Virus record (IMG/VR): IMGVR_UViG_3300044591_000896
Span: 51,480 to 115,479 of that record
DNA: 64,000 nucleotides
DNA from: a virus
Strand: one strand, 5' to 3'
Part shown: one piece after another, positions 52,185-60,332 of the stretch
How positions within the stretch are numbered: position 1 is the stretch's first letter
Layout of the letters: each line of letters opens with the position of its first letter
The notes under the pieces: model-generated
The model's database searches: none
What the model was told of the DNA's origin: nothing
What the model saw: only the letters and a program-made list of their open reading frames with translations
Program-made: the position numbers and the translations under genes

Positions 52185-53165
52185 TTACCCCTGTTCTAGT
52201 TGTGCAACTCTTGTAGATAATTCCTGTACGGCTTTAATAAGTGGAGCAATAAACTGCTCATACCTTAATGCTTGACTTTGATCTTCTTTCAGAATCCATC
52301 CGCCAAAATCTTCTGCCCCAGATCCATCTACTGCTGCTTTAACTTCTTGAGCTATCAATCCATAATGAACTCTTTCGCCAGCAACTGGTGTTTCAATCTG
52401 ATTGCCTTCTGGGTCAAATGTAGTTACGGTATCGCCAACTATGTATTTATATTTTACTGGGTTTAGAGAATTAATAAAATTTAATCCTAAATCAGAAGAC
52501 TCTATCTCTGTTTTTAAATTTAAGTCTGAGGGTGTAATTAAAGATGCAGCATATACTGAGCCTTGGAAGAATCCCCTCTTCCAATTCTTTGCAACTGGTA
52601 TTCCAGAAAATACATCAATCTCTTGACCTAAATCAAAAAAGTTATTTGATGATGGGTACCAATTTGAATTAACTCCATATGCAGAAGATGTTGCTAAGTT
52701 TAAACTTATTCTATTGTCTAGCGGATCAATGTTTGCATTTTGTCCTGGTGGGCCCTGGGGTCCAGTAGCACCAGTTGCTCCGTCTGCGCCTCTTGGAATT
52801 GTAAAATTAAGCTTTACATCAGATGATGTTCCAGAGTTTGTAACATTTGCATTTGTTCCAGCAGCACCTGTCGCTGTTGATTCTACAGCTACTGTTGCAG
52901 CTGCGTCACCTTTGTCACCTTTTGGACCTGCGGGCCCCTGCACACCCTGCTCACCCTGCGGTCCAGTTGCGCCAGTCAATCCCTGGGGACCTTGCGGTCC
53001 TTGCGCTCCTGTGGCTCCTGTGGGGCCTGCGGGCCCTACAGGGCCTGGGTGTGCGTCTAAGTACTGGTCAATGTCCAAAGCAAGCTGAGAGATATCCCTA
53101 GGTACGTCAGGGGTATCTGTGTAGTCTGGGTAACTAAAGTCTTTTGCGTTTGGTACAGTAGCCAT
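52185..53165 (-). CDS. collagen-like tail fibre with S74 chaperone
   Basis: A 326-residue trimeric fibre candidate. Residues about 39-88 are Gly-X-Y collagen repeats ([19 protein letters not shown]), with a second shorter block near 130-147 ([14 protein letters not shown]). The C-terminus carries an S74-type self-cleaving chaperone: [10 protein letters not shown] gives the Ser and Lys five apart, and [13 protein letters not shown] the middle motif. It ends in a coiled coil. The ATG lies six bases after TATAAT with no ribosome site. The neighbouring gene starts a cluster of prolyl-hydroxylase-type oxygenases. Confidence 0.87.
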   Translation of the reverse strand: MATVPNAKDFSYPDYTDTPDVPRDISQLALDIDQYLDAHPGPVGPAGPTGATGAQGPQGPQGLTGATGPQGEQGVQGPAGPKGDKGDAAATVAVESTATGAAGTNANVTNSGTSSDVKLNFTIPRGADGATGATGPQGPPGQNANIDPLDNRISLNLATSSAYGVNSNWYPSSNNFFDLGQEIDVFSGIPVAKNWKRGFFQGSVYAASLITPSDLNLKTEIESSDLGLNFINSLNPVKYKYIVGDTVTTFDPEGNQIETPVAGERVHYGLIAQEVKAAVDGSGAEDFGGWILKEDQSQALRYEQFIAPLIKAVQELSTRVAQLEQG

Positions 53166-53199
53166 TTTTTAATTATACCACCTAAATTACCAAAGCCAA
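53166..53199 (-). promoter_or_regulatory. leaderless promoter of the collagen-like fibre
   Basis: TGG-TATAAT (hexamer 53177-53172) then six bases (TAAAAA) and ATG, with TTGGCT 16 bases upstream of the hexamer. There is no ribosome site. It matches the arrangement at 25141-25155, so the fibre can be expressed apart from the oxygenase cassette. Confidence 0.65.
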
Positions 53200-53789
53200 A
53201 AGCCTGGGCACATATACTTTGTGCCAGATATTAACTTTTTAGATTGGTGCAGATATGGTTCTGAAGATGGGAATATAACTATACTTCCAGCTTGAGGCTT
53301 TATAGTAACGTTTTGATTTGGAAAGGCTAACTCTCCGCCTTCATAATCATCGTTTAAATATGAAACAATAGAGTATCTTAATCTTGCATCTCCGTCATTT
53401 TGATCAGCATGTGGACCCATTTCTGTTCCAACATTATACTTTTTAATAGCAGAGTCGGTATCAATTTTTACATCGCCCTCTACATTATTATATTGCTTAT
53501 ATAATGAAGCGCAGAATTTCATATTTGCAATAACGCTATTAATTATATAAAGCTCTTTTGGAGAAGGCTCTTTACCAATTTTTTCATAATTAGCATCAAT
53601 CATTTTTGCATAGCCATATACAGTATCTGAATCATTGCTTGCTGTCCATGGCTTCCATTTAGATATAAATGCAGTGTCAATTGAATCGTCATCCTCTGAC
53701 TGCTCTATAAGATCTATTAATCTGCTAGGCTCAGAAATTGAATTAGTAAAATAAAATATGTTTGGTGCTAATTGGTGAAACTCGTACAT
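53187..53789 (-). CDS. 2OG-Fe(II) oxygenase 1 (prolyl hydroxylase type)
   Basis: A 200-residue dioxygenase with all active-site parts: iron ligands H127, D129 (MGPHADQN) and H181 (YLHQSK), and K191 for the 2-oxoglutarate carboxylate. The motifs SYLNDDYEGGELAFP and KPQAGSIVIFPSS are the double-stranded beta-helix strands shared by P4H-like enzymes. It lies 21 bases from the collagen-like fibre gene, which makes that Pro-rich protein an obvious candidate substrate. It is the last of six related oxygenases in the cassette. Confidence 0.88.
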   Translation of the reverse strand: MYEFHQLAPNIFYFTNSISEPSRLIDLIEQSEDDDSIDTAFISKWKPWTASNDSDTVYGYAKMIDANYEKIGKEPSPKELYIINSVIANMKFCASLYKQYNNVEGDVKIDTDSAIKKYNVGTEMGPHADQNDGDARLRYSIVSYLNDDYEGGELAFPNQNVTIKPQAGSIVIFPSSEPYLHQSKKLISGTKYMCPGFWLW

Positions 53790-53790
53790 T

Positions 53791-54507
53791 TCAATCTCCT
53801 ATAAACTCGGTTCCAGTAAACCAAAATGATGGACACATGTATTTGTGTCCACTTTTAACTAAATGTGCTGTGTGGCTGTAAGGTGATGAAGAAGGAAATA
53901 GTATTGCACTTCCAGCCTCTGGCTTTATAGAAACTGTTACCTTACCTACATTTTCTTTTGCAAGGAAGTCTGGGTGTGGCTTATCTTCATGTTCAACTAC
54001 TCCGTCTTTAATGGTAAATGATATTTCTCCACCCTCGTATTTATCATTTAAATATAACACTACAGAGTATCTTAGCCTTTCATCTCCTTCTTGCTGATCA
54101 AAGTGCCCACCCATAAAAGTTCCAGCATCGTACTTGTTAATTCCGACATCTGGATACATATTTAATGGATCTTCTATTTTATAAAACTCTCTGTAAGCTT
54201 CAAATGAATTTCTAAAGGCTGAGCTTATAGTACCAAATATGTAAGAGAATTTATCTAGCGTATCTTCATCTATTAACTTTGATAGCTCACCAGACTTATA
54301 GTTTTTCCAGTGGTCTGAGTTTATGTTTTTGTTTGTACCATAAACATACATCTCTCCGCTACAAGCTTCCCAAGATTTCCATTTTGGAATCAAGGTAGTC
54401 ATTTTTTCATTATCTTCTGTTTTTTCAATTGCAGAAATTAAATCTTCATGATTATCAATTAGTCCTGTTACATAAAGTATTCCATCGTGCAGTTCTACTA
54501 CATTCAT
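53791..54507 (-). CDS. 2OG-Fe(II) oxygenase 2
   Basis: A 238-residue P4H-like dioxygenase. Ligands are H135, D137 (MGGHFDQQE) and H212 (YSHTAHLV), with K222 as the probable 2OG anchor. LYLNDKYEGGEISF and KPEAGSAILFPSS are the core strands. It carries a ~20-residue insertion (about 168-190) between strands that oxygenase 1 lacks. It is the closest relative of oxygenase 1 in this cassette (IPKWKSWEA vs ISKWKPWTA), probably a tandem duplication. Confidence 0.88.
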   Translation of the reverse strand: MNVVELHDGILYVTGLIDNHEDLISAIEKTEDNEKMTTLIPKWKSWEACSGEMYVYGTNKNINSDHWKNYKSGELSKLIDEDTLDKFSYIFGTISSAFRNSFEAYREFYKIEDPLNMYPDVGINKYDAGTFMGGHFDQQEGDERLRYSVVLYLNDKYEGGEISFTIKDGVVEHEDKPHPDFLAKENVGKVTVSIKPEAGSAILFPSSSPYSHTAHLVKSGHKYMCPSFWFTGTEFIGD

Positions 54508-55262
54508 GATATCTCCCCCGATAATTCTTTTGCTGGCCTGCTTGATACACCTGGGCCAGGAAGAAGTCTTTCTCCACGGTCTCTCATTTCAGCCCACTCT
54601 TCAGCATCTTTTGCTTGCTGTAGTCTTGCTTCTGCGATTTCCGTTTCCCATCTAGCTCTTGTTTCATCACTATATTCTATCTCTTCGAAATCCCAAAATG
54701 ATCCAACTGTATACCTTGTGCCCTTTTCTATTGGTAAAACTTCGTGTATATTGTGATGACCACCCTCAAATGCTGCGAGAAGTCCTTTTCTTGGCTTTAT
54801 TGTTATCTCATGATCTCTAAAGTTAAGTTCTCCACCTTCAAAGTCATCGTTAAGATAAAGGAATGATGCCATTTTACTTCTTTCAAAAGCATTATACTCT
54901 GGGCTGTCTAGTGGAGTATTATCTGAATGGAATCCAGCAAATGCACCTTCTATCCATTTTTGTGAGTGGTAGCTAACTTTTCTAAGTGGTCCACCTCTTG
55001 TATCTTCTGTGGCAGCCTTAATGCCAGCCTCTAAATCTGTAAAGAAATTTGCTGGTAATCCAAACTTAAACATATCGTCATCTTCTGGTAAGTTTGAAGA
55101 GAATGACTCGTAAAAAGAAATTGGTCCCCAAATAAGAGTACCCTTTTCTGTTGAGTGATCCCAATACTTTAATATAGCATCACAGTGTTCTGGTGATATA
55201 AAGTTTTCGTACAGTACTACATCGCTCTTTAAAACCTTCTTGCCATCAAGATTATATATCAT
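54504..55262 (-). CDS. 2OG-Fe(II) oxygenase 3
   Basis: A 252-residue dioxygenase. H112, D114 (AGFHSDNTP) and H173 (HNIHEVLP) form the iron site, and R183 is the likely 2OG anchor. The core is YLNDDFEGGELNF and KPRKGLLAAFEGG. It has a longer, charged C-terminal helical tail than its neighbours. It overlaps both adjacent oxygenase genes, so the set is translated as one operon. Confidence 0.87.
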   Translation of the reverse strand: MIYNLDGKKVLKSDVVLYENFISPEHCDAILKYWDHSTEKGTLIWGPISFYESFSSNLPEDDDMFKFGLPANFFTDLEAGIKAATEDTRGGPLRKVSYHSQKWIEGAFAGFHSDNTPLDSPEYNAFERSKMASFLYLNDDFEGGELNFRDHEITIKPRKGLLAAFEGGHHNIHEVLPIEKGTRYTVGSFWDFEEIEYSDETRARWETEIAEARLQQAKDAEEWAEMRDRGERLLPGPGVSSRPAKELSGEIS

Positions 55263-56100
55263 TTAGTCTTCTCGCTTTCGATACGTCTTGTCGATTTATC
55301 TGTTGATAAACTCCGTTTGCCCTGTCTCTTTTCCATCTTTCTCTTTCCATCTCTGCCCAAATTTCTTCTCCATAAAGCTGCTGGTTTTTTATCCACTCTT
55401 CAGTGCCTTCATGAAATCTAAGCATATTGTTTCTGATAAAGTACTTTGGCTTACCCGTAATTTTTCTAACTCCGTGATGGTATAACTCATCACCATCTGT
55501 TAAGAAATTAGGATCTCCTGCTGGGAAAACAATTACATCTCCAGCTTTTGGCTTATAGTAAAATAGCTTATCGTTTATGTAAAAATCAACTCCGCCGCCT
55601 TCGTAGTCATCATTTAAATACATAGTTACGGTTACCGCAAAATTATATCCTCTAGCGTCTCTTTTTTCTACCTGGTAGTCTGTGTGATAGTGCATTGCAA
55701 GATCTAGTGCTACTTCTGCTTCTTCATTATATTTGCATATAGAAGGGCCCATTTTTATCCATTTGTTTTTTGTTCTACCATCAACTTCATCAACAAATGA
55801 TTCAAATGAGTATTCAACATTATTTTTCTTAAAATAGTCATCAACTACTGTAAAAAATACTCCTTCTATTTCTGCTAGAACTTCTCTTTCTTTTATAACC
55901 CTTGGAGTATCTTCTGCATCACGAATAAAGTTATCTGCCTCTAAACCAAACGTATACCAATCTTCCCAAGGGTAAATCATTGAGCCTTCAGGATTTACCT
56001 CTGACTCTATTATTGTATTTAAAAATGAGTCTAGGTCTCTGAAGGGGTTAGAATAAACAAAAACTTTTGGATAAATTTCTCTGTACTGAAGTTCACTCAC
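55252..56100 (-). CDS. 2OG-Fe(II) oxygenase 4
   Basis: A 282-residue dioxygenase, the largest of the set. Iron ligands are H139, D141 (MHYHTDYQ) and H208 or H209 (ELYHHGVRKI), with K219 as probable anchor. MYLNDDYEGGGVDF and KPKAGDVIVFPAG are the core strands. The C-terminal ~50 residues are charged and helical. It ends 11 bases inside oxygenase 3. Confidence 0.87.
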   Translation of the reverse strand: MSELQYREIYPKVFVYSNPFRDLDSFLNTIIESEVNPEGSMIYPWEDWYTFGLEADNFIRDAEDTPRVIKEREVLAEIEGVFFTVVDDYFKKNNVEYSFESFVDEVDGRTKNKWIKMGPSICKYNEEAEVALDLAMHYHTDYQVEKRDARGYNFAVTVTMYLNDDYEGGGVDFYINDKLFYYKPKAGDVIVFPAGDPNFLTDGDELYHHGVRKITGKPKYFIRNNMLRFHEGTEEWIKNQQLYGEEIWAEMERERWKRDRANGVYQQINRQDVSKARRLNDI

Positions 56101-56786
56101 GGCTGCTTTTCTCCTGTATGTTTTAATATATTCCAGAAAAATGGTGATGTATATCTATTACCAGATAAGACTGGCCTTACTCCGTGAACGTAATTTCTAT
56201 CTCCTGGGAAGAAGTAAGCTGATCCAGCATTTGGTTTAAATTCAATTCCTTGTATTGGAAAGAATAGTTCTCCGCCTTCGTAATCATCATTAAAATAAAA
56301 TATTGATGCAATGTCGTAATGTGGAAAATCATTAGGCGTTCCAGCATCTGGGCCTTCGTGAAGTTCTTTATCTGCATGAGGATCTTGTCTAGTTCCAACT
56401 GGCCATCTTACGATAGCTGGGCCCGTTGCCTGTACGTCTACATCAAAAAATTTATCTACTTCTTTTTTAAGTCTAACAATTAGTCCTTCAACAACAGTTA
56501 CAATTGAAGGGTCATGAGATATATCCATGGACTTTCTGGTACATACTCTGTCTGCCCATACATTTGCATCATATATAACTGTGCCGTTTTCATTAAAATG
56601 TGACTCTGTTATATCCCATGTCTTGTTACTAAATGCAAAATCAGTTAATCTTTGCTTTTCTGCTTCTGTTAAAAAGTTTTTTAACTCAACAATATTGTCT
56701 GTTGAATCACCAAAAAAACCAGAAGGCGTAATTGATGTAAGCTCTTTGTAATTATGCTCTTTGTTTGTATTTACTTGCTTTTGCAT
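56097..56786 (-). CDS. 2OG-Fe(II) oxygenase 5
   Basis: A 229-residue dioxygenase starting at an ATG preceded by AGGAGAAAA, eight bases after the previous stop. Ligands H137, D139 (QDPHADKE) and H201 (NYVHGVRP), anchor R211. FYFNDDYEGGELFFP and KPNAGSAYFFPGD are core strands. R rather than K as anchor, shared with oxygenase 3, suggests that it belongs to a different subgroup from oxygenases 1, 2 and 6. Confidence 0.88.
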   Translation of the reverse strand: MQKQVNTNKEHNYKELTSITPSGFFGDSTDNIVELKNFLTEAEKQRLTDFAFSNKTWDITESHFNENGTVIYDANVWADRVCTRKSMDISHDPSIVTVVEGLIVRLKKEVDKFFDVDVQATGPAIVRWPVGTRQDPHADKELHEGPDAGTPNDFPHYDIASIFYFNDDYEGGELFFPIQGIEFKPNAGSAYFFPGDRNYVHGVRPVLSGNRYTSPFFWNILKHTGEKQP

Positions 56787-56794
56787 TTTTTCTC

Positions 56795-57544
56795 CTATTG
56801 GTATTTTCTTTTTGACCAAAACTTCTTTTTATAGACTCCACCATCTGGTGATCTAAATGTATTAGCTGTCTCCATATGCTTTTGTAAAATCTCTTCTGCC
56901 GTCCTAAAAACCAAGTCTGATTCCCAGTCTTCTCTTTTGAAAGGAATTATTTGCATATACGGTGTGCCTGCTGGCACTACGCCTGTAAAACCTTTTTGCA
57001 AGAAAAACGGGATAAGACCTGAGTTAGTTACCTTATCACTATCTATTATACCAGCCACTGTTAAAAATGGTAAATCAAATCTATTAACTGGGGATAGGTA
57101 GATTGCGCTATATCCTTCTGGAAGGACTGGTGCCCAATTTGCATACCAATGAAAATGATCATCGTCATATCCTGCTGGTGTTACAAATCCCTCCATCTTT
57201 GCTCTTTCTCCAACAAAGTCTTCAAAACCAATATCTGTTTTAACCTTTGTTCTGCCACGCTTTTCATAAAACTCAATATCGCATGGAGTAAGTAGAGCAT
57301 ATCCTGTTGTAAATATATCAAGTATTGCTGGGCAAGACTTATAGGACATTACCTTTGATATTCCATCTGGATTTACATAAGGTACTCCATTTGGATCTTT
57401 AATATAAATACTTGCATCTTGCCACCATTTTGCAAGTGATTTGCTCATAGGAGATGGTGAATGAGTGCCATCCTTCTTATTATAAATTTTATTAGAATGA
57501 AATGTTATTTTATTTGTCACTGCAGGCCACTGGCTTTCCGTCAT
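56795..57544 (-). CDS. DUF6065-like protein A
   Basis: A 249-residue protein, paralogue of the next gene. Shared features are CPAILDIFTTGYALLTPCDI (residues about 72-91), an IIDSDKVTNSGLIPFFLQKG segment and AGTPYMQIIPFKRE near the end. That layout (Cys-Pro near one third, a Gly-Thr-Pro...Ile-Pro strand late) matches the uncharacterised DUF6065 family as I recall it, a beta-rich fold of unknown activity often seen near 2OG oxygenases or peptide-modification genes. No catalytic residues are known. The gene sits inside the oxygenase run. Confidence 0.58.
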   Translation of the reverse strand: MTESQWPAVTNKITFHSNKIYNKKDGTHSPSPMSKSLAKWWQDASIYIKDPNGVPYVNPDGISKVMSYKSCPAILDIFTTGYALLTPCDIEFYEKRGRTKVKTDIGFEDFVGERAKMEGFVTPAGYDDDHFHWYANWAPVLPEGYSAIYLSPVNRFDLPFLTVAGIIDSDKVTNSGLIPFFLQKGFTGVVPAGTPYMQIIPFKREDWESDLVFRTAEEILQKHMETANTFRSPDGGVYKKKFWSKRKYQ

Positions 57545-58232
57545 TAACTTTTAATCTTAAGGCTTTTATTTCGTGATCACCTATTTTATTACCATAATGA
57601 TCTACGCCATCTCTATAGAAATTTGTCCATTTGCCAGCCTTATTTATTTCATAAACAATATCTCCATATTTATCATCTGGGAAAAACCCTGGAGGCAATT
57701 CAAACATATCACGAACTACTGCTTCTGAGTTGTTTAGTTCTTGTAATGATATTGGCATTATGGATATTACTGGTGTGCCAGCCTTAATAGTAATTACTGT
57801 ATCTGGTCTAGTAATTCTCCATGCTACTGGAAATTCACCCTTAAAAAATGAAGTTGATATGACTCCAGTAAATGGGTGTGCTCCGTCTATAAATTGATTA
57901 GGGACGGGCATTCCCATTATGCTGAGGTTCTCTTCGGTTCTAAACAGCAAACCAGTATTAAAGCTTATGGTTGCATTTCCTCTTGTGTTATGTGCGTACT
58001 TTTCTCCTGAAAGAATCTTTACATGATCTGATTCTGAATTAGAAATACCATCCCATATAAAGCTAATATCCTCTGGAAAAGATATCCCCCAACCAAGAGC
58101 ATTTGAAAGACTTACTGGAAAGCATTTATATGCATGCGCCTCATAAGTTTCGTCCATCCAGGATCTTTTTATTCCTAGCGGCTCAAGCTTTCCATAGTTT
58201 GCTCTTGTTTGGTAGACATCAAATTTGTGCAT
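57510..58232 (-). CDS. DUF6065-like protein B
   Basis: A 240-residue protein. It shows KCFPVSLSNALGWGISFPED, GNATISFNTGLLFRTEENLS, GMPVPNQFIDGAHPFTGVI and AGTPVISIMPISLQELNN, a series typical of DUF6065 proteins. It shares the late AGTP...I-P strand and order of motifs with the neighbouring gene, so the two are diverged duplicates. It lies between oxygenases 5 and 6. The function is unknown; a binding or auxiliary role for the oxygenases or their substrate is conjecture. Confidence 0.62.
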   Translation of the reverse strand: MHKFDVYQTRANYGKLEPLGIKRSWMDETYEAHAYKCFPVSLSNALGWGISFPEDISFIWDGISNSESDHVKILSGEKYAHNTRGNATISFNTGLLFRTEENLSIMGMPVPNQFIDGAHPFTGVISTSFFKGEFPVAWRITRPDTVITIKAGTPVISIMPISLQELNNSEAVVRDMFELPPGFFPDDKYGDIVYEINKAGKWTNFYRDGVDHYGNKIGDHEIKALRLKVNDGKPVACSDK

Positions 58233-58909
58233 TAGTACTCACTATCTTTTAATGAAAGATTTGTAGCATGTTGCTTATAAAATTCTGGCGAATGTGCAGA
58301 ATCATTATAGTCAGTCATTGTTACTAAGGAATACTTTGTTCCAGTTAGAACTGGCATTGCTCTATGTGAAAATAGATACGTTGATGGGAAAATAAATAAG
58401 TCTCCAGCATTTGGTTTTACCTCAATGCCAAGTTTTCCAAAACTTAATCCGCCGCCCTCGTAATCATCATTTAAGTATCCAACCATTGAAACTGTAGCAA
58501 TATATGACCAGCCGTGGTCAGCATGCTCAGCAAAGTGTTGTCCTGGGCCATACTTGATAAAGTTCATAGCTTCCCAATACTTCATATCAATATTGTAAAA
58601 CTTTGAATAGTCATCTAATGCAACTTTTTGAGCGTCATAAAGATCTTGCCAAACACTATCAAATTCAAGCATGAACTCATCTTTGCCTGGGTAATCCATC
58701 TTTTTTAATTTAAAATCGTAACAATCACGATACTCTGGAATTTTTTCTCTATAGCCTACAGTGGCTTCTTTCCAGTTATGCAGTCCATTGCTTGCCTTTA
58801 GAGTATTTTCAACTCTTTCAATGGCATTGATTTCTGGCTTCAATACGTCACGGTATAGCCATAATCCAGGAAACAATTCTTCTTTTGAAGAGTATCCAAT
58901 ATTTGACAT
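58232..58909 (-). CDS. 2OG-Fe(II) oxygenase 6
   Basis: A 225-residue dioxygenase, first gene of the cassette. Ligands are H129, D131 (FAEHADHGW) and H182 (LFSHRAMP), with K192 as anchor. GYLNDDYEGGGLSF and KPNAGDLFIFPST are core strands. The chosen ATG at 58909 is preceded by AAAGAAGT. It overlaps DUF6065-like protein B by one base, so the run through to oxygenase 1 is one transcription unit of eight genes. Confidence 0.88.
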   Translation of the reverse strand: MSNIGYSSKEELFPGLWLYRDVLKPEINAIERVENTLKASNGLHNWKEATVGYREKIPEYRDCYDFKLKKMDYPGKDEFMLEFDSVWQDLYDAQKVALDDYSKFYNIDMKYWEAMNFIKYGPGQHFAEHADHGWSYIATVSMVGYLNDDYEGGGLSFGKLGIEVKPNAGDLFIFPSTYLFSHRAMPVLTGTKYSLVTMTDYNDSAHSPEFYKQHATNLSLKDSEY

Positions 58910-58953
58910 CAATTACTTCTTTCTATTATTATCTAAATTAATAAAAAATTAAT

Positions 58954-59346
58954 TTAGCTCCAAGCACTTCCAGTTTCTGGTAGGGTTTCAGAAGTTACTG
59001 GGTAAACTGATACACCTTCAGCTGCAGCCTTTATAAATGCCTGTACTGTTCCTGTGCTTACATACATAACTCTTTTTATATAAAATATTTTATTGTCAGA
59101 GATAAAAGCAAATCTGTGCTGTCCTTCTACAATGTGTGCTGGTTCACTGTCATCATGAGTAAAAGATGTTCCATCCCATGTTGAGCCAATTCTTGCCTCT
59201 TCATTATCTGTTATATCAATAATGCCAGTTGTATTATCAAATCCCGCTTTTTTTCTAGGATATGAGGAAGCTTCTGGATCTAATGTAACTGTTCCTAGAA
59301 CAATATTATCTGAAACAAAAACGTATGAATTTTCTATAATTGCCAT
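58954..59346 (-). CDS. hypothetical small virion protein
   Basis: A 130-residue beta-rich protein (SYVFVSDNIVLGTVTLDPEA, HRFAFISDNKIFYIKRVMYV) with a strong AGGAGAAAA site. It lies between the Pro/Phe-repeat protein and the oxygenase cassette. Fold and position suggest a small structural or fibre-associated protein; no family was recognised. Confidence 0.6.
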   Translation of the reverse strand: MAIIENSYVFVSDNIVLGTVTLDPEASSYPRKKAGFDNTTGIIDITDNEEARIGSTWDGTSFTHDDSEPAHIVEGQHRFAFISDNKIFYIKRVMYVSTGTVQAFIKAAAEGVSVYPVTSETLPETGSAWS

Positions 59347-59364
59347 TTTTTTCTCCTGTCAATA

Positions 59365-59373
59365 ATTATATCA
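59365..59373 (-). promoter_or_regulatory. extended -10 promoter before 58954-59346
   Basis: TGA-TATAAT on the minus strand, about 20 bases before the ATG and directly after the hairpin at 59375-59404. No good -35 is seen. It would drive the small virion gene and possibly the oxygenase cassette behind it. Confidence 0.52.
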
Positions 59374-59374
59374 T

Positions 59375-59404
59375 TTAAGTGGGGCTGTTGCCAGCCCCAC
59401 TTAA
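59375..59404 (-). terminator. strong hairpin after the Pro/Phe-repeat gene
   Basis: TTAAGTGGGGCT-GGCAAC-AGCCCCACTTAA is a perfect 12-pair stem eight bases past the stop at 59412. It lacks a U-tract, so it is a terminator or 3' stabiliser rather than a clear intrinsic terminator. Confidence 0.6.
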
Positions 59405-59411
59405 ACTTAAT

Positions 59412-60314
59412 TTAGTATCTGAATCCGAACCGTGGTGGTGCGAAGTACGGTGGGAAGTATGGTGGTGAGAACCCGAAGAACGGATATCCTCCAAAGTACG
59501 GTGGGAAGTATGGTGGTGAGAACCCGAAGTACGGTGGGAAGAATGGTGGGAAGTGTGGTGGGAAGAATGGTGGGAAGTGTGGTGGGAAGAATGGTGGGAA
59601 GAATGGTGGGAAGTACGGTGGGAAGAATGGTGGGAAGTGTGGTGGGAAGAATGGTGGGAAGAATGGTGGGAAGTGTGGTGGGAAGAATGGTGGGAAGAAT
59701 GGTGGGAAGTGAGGTGGCGTAAAGGTTGTAACCTGATTAGTACCTACTCCTGCTGATGTTCCGTTTGCATTTAATGCATAAACTGTATAACTTTGTGTCG
59801 TATTACCTGTCTCTGATATATCTTTAGGAGATACAGAGTTTACGTAAGATGGACCATCTGAAGAAACTATAGTATAGCTTGATACTGCTTTTCCTCCATC
59901 TGCTAATGGGGCATCCCATGTAACTCGGTCAGTGTTATTAGCAGGTGTTGTAGCAACTGCATTTCTTGGTGCTGAAGGAACTGTTGTTGCCGTAACGGTT
60001 GTTGTTGTAGGCAAAGAGCTTCCTGCTGCGTTGCTTGCAATAACTGTAAATACATAAGAGGTGTTAGAAGCTAATCCTGTAAATGTATGTGAAGTTGTTG
60101 CTGAAGTTTGGGTTGTTGTGACTGGTGTAGTCGTTATAGTATATAGAGTTGCTGGTGGAGATGCGGCTGGCAGTGACCATGTAAGGTTTACTGCTCCGTC
60201 GTTGTATGGACGGTTTGTGCCCACATCAGATCCAGTAAGGCTAGTTACTGCATTTGGCTCTAGGAAGTTATCTTGCGCTGAAGACTTAATTCCTTTTCTT
60301 TTACTTGTTGCCAT
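59412..60314 (-). CDS. fibronectin-III protein with Pro/Phe-rich repeat tail
   Basis: A 300-residue protein. Residues about 20-195 contain two fibronectin type III-like domains ([36 protein letters not shown]). The last ~100 residues are a run of [12 protein letters not shown]-type repeats, then [12 protein letters not shown] blocks, ending in RFGFRY. The aromatic/proline repeat is most unusual, likely a sticky or self-associating surface patch. The gene heads the region just before the oxygenase cassette. A strong hairpin follows the stop. Confidence 0.78.
   Translation of the reverse strand: MATSKRKGIKSSAQDNFLEPNAVTSLTGSDVGTNRPYNDGAVNLTWSLPAASPPATLYTITTTPVTTTQTSATTSHTFTGLASNTSYVFTVIASNAAGSSLPTTTTVTATTVPSAPRNAVATTPANNTDRVTWDAPLADGGKAVSSYTIVSSDGPSYVNSVSPKDISETGNTTQSYTVYALNANGTSAGVGTNQVTTFTPPHFPPFFPPFFPPHFPPFFPPFFPPHFPPFFPPYFPPFFPPFFPPHFPPFFPPHFPPFFPPYFGFSPPYFPPYFGGYPFFGFSPPYFPPYFAPPRFGFRY
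59430..59715 (-). repeat. 12-base tandem coding repeats (Pro-Pro-Phe/His-Phe)
   Basis: The 12-base unit GGTGGGAAGAAT or GGTGGGAAGTGT (plus strand) encodes Pro-Pro-Phe-Phe or Pro-Pro-His-Phe on the minus strand. About twenty near-identical units occur, with a slightly more diverged set near 59430-59530. Such identity at base level points to recent expansion by slippage or recombination. Confidence 0.85.
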
Positions 60315-60332
60315 TTATTTATCCCCTATTCC

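Noticed and set aside
59350-59373. Divergent promoter made of TATAAT and TTGACA near 59350-59370
   Set aside because: On the minus strand TTGACA lies downstream of TATAAT, the wrong order for a promoter.
59430-59740. Plus-strand reading frames rich in Trp/Glu or Val/Gly repeats over the 12-base tandem repeat
   Set aside because: They are mirror frames of the Pro/Phe-repeat gene on the minus strand; they have no ribosome site and no plus-strand genes exist anywhere else in the window.
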